From Sycobia sp. Sy_11 (Eukaryota > Arthropoda > Insecta > Hymenoptera > Epichrysomallidae): 64,000 nt of DNA. The notes under the pieces are model-generated. The model saw nothing but the letters and a program-made list of their open reading frames with translations. It had not been told where the DNA came from and did no database searches. The DNA lies in NCBI GenBank assembly GCA_018907035.1, contig JACCIC010000036.1, positions 1,195,001-1,259,000 on the forward strand, written 5' to 3'. Positions within the stretch are counted from its first letter, which is position 1, and the number at the start of each line of letters is the position of its first letter. Shown piece after piece: positions 63,608 through 64,000 of this stretch. A program made the position numbers and the translations under genes.

Positions 63608-64000
63608 AATACAAACACGTACGTTTCAAAATTCCATAGTCAGCGCGTTTCATACTATTTGGGTTTTGATATATAAATATAAAAGATTAAAGAATGCAGA
63701 TGTAAATAAGGAACCACTACAGGCAGGAGCATCGGAAGCGCCCGTTGTGTTTGCGCGCGTGTGTGTATTTGACTACTACTGACAGATCGGGCGACTTTCA
63801 TTCGTGCACCGCACATCAGGCATTTATATATTATATTATATATAGGCTCGAATAAGAGGAGGCAAAACTTTCTTTTTTTCCTTCGCTCGTTCACCGCCTC
63901 ACTCGTGCTTCCTCTTTCCTTTTTTCTGTTCTTTCATTCAGAACTGCGTGTCGCGCGGTGTCCGTATATCATATAGTATATATTATATTATAACATGCAT

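Larger units (their letters stand above)
59111..64000. other. Downstream intergenic region
   Basis: No gene is supported. GC-rich islands occur at 60200-60650 and 63180-63980. An open frame at 59303-59608 (+) ends in an Asn-rich repeat made by an AAC array and has no family resemblance. An inverted pair about 1 kb apart lies at 61256-62320. Confidence 0.5.

Noticed and set aside
1..64000. CRISPR arrays, prophage, operons or bacterial defence systems
   Set aside because: The window has spliced GT-AG genes, SINEs and eukaryotic simple repeats; the direct repeats seen are tandem microsatellites or single duplications without spacer arrays.

Overview
The window is 64 kb of animal nuclear DNA, almost certainly from an insect and probably a hymenopteran. 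The insect call rests on the one gene found: its protein reads as an arthropod septin-7/Peanut. The hymenopteran call is an inference from overall AT-richness, sharp GC-rich islands, abundant undepleted CG steps and many long simple repeats.

Only one protein-coding gene can be supported. It lies on the + strand and is the orthologue of Drosophila peanut (vertebrate SEPT7). Seven constant coding exons plus a canonical last exon run from 28645 to 49981 in correct phase: a Pro/Ala/Gly-rich N-terminal segment, the conserved pre-P-loop helix, the GTPase core, the septin unique element, a long coiled coil and a short Lys-rich tail ending GLF. The start codon is not in the first recognised exon, so at least one 5' exon lies upstream and was not identified. 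Septin-7 sits at the ends of the hetero-oligomers that build septin filaments in cytokinesis and at the cell cortex.

Two apparently unreported optional exons fit the gene by phase, splice sites and open frame. One is a 42-nt cassette (42175-42216) between the GTPase module and the coiled coil. The other is a GC-rich alternative last exon (46052-46214) with its own stop and an AATAAA 35 nt beyond it; it would replace the Lys-rich tail by a Gly-rich linker and a basic Ser/Thr-containing tail.

Layout: 1-28644 is non-coding upstream sequence with microsatellites, small GC-rich islands, a snap-back element and two opposite copies of a dispersed repeat. 28645-49981 is the septin gene, with an 8.1-kb first visible intron and a 6.1-kb last intron. 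Two copies of a tRNA-derived SINE with target-site duplications lie in those introns. 49982-64000 is the 3' untranslated region and downstream intergenic DNA with MITE-like inverted repeats and microsatellites. No CRISPR, bacterial-type operon, functional tRNA/rRNA gene or intact autonomous transposon was seen.
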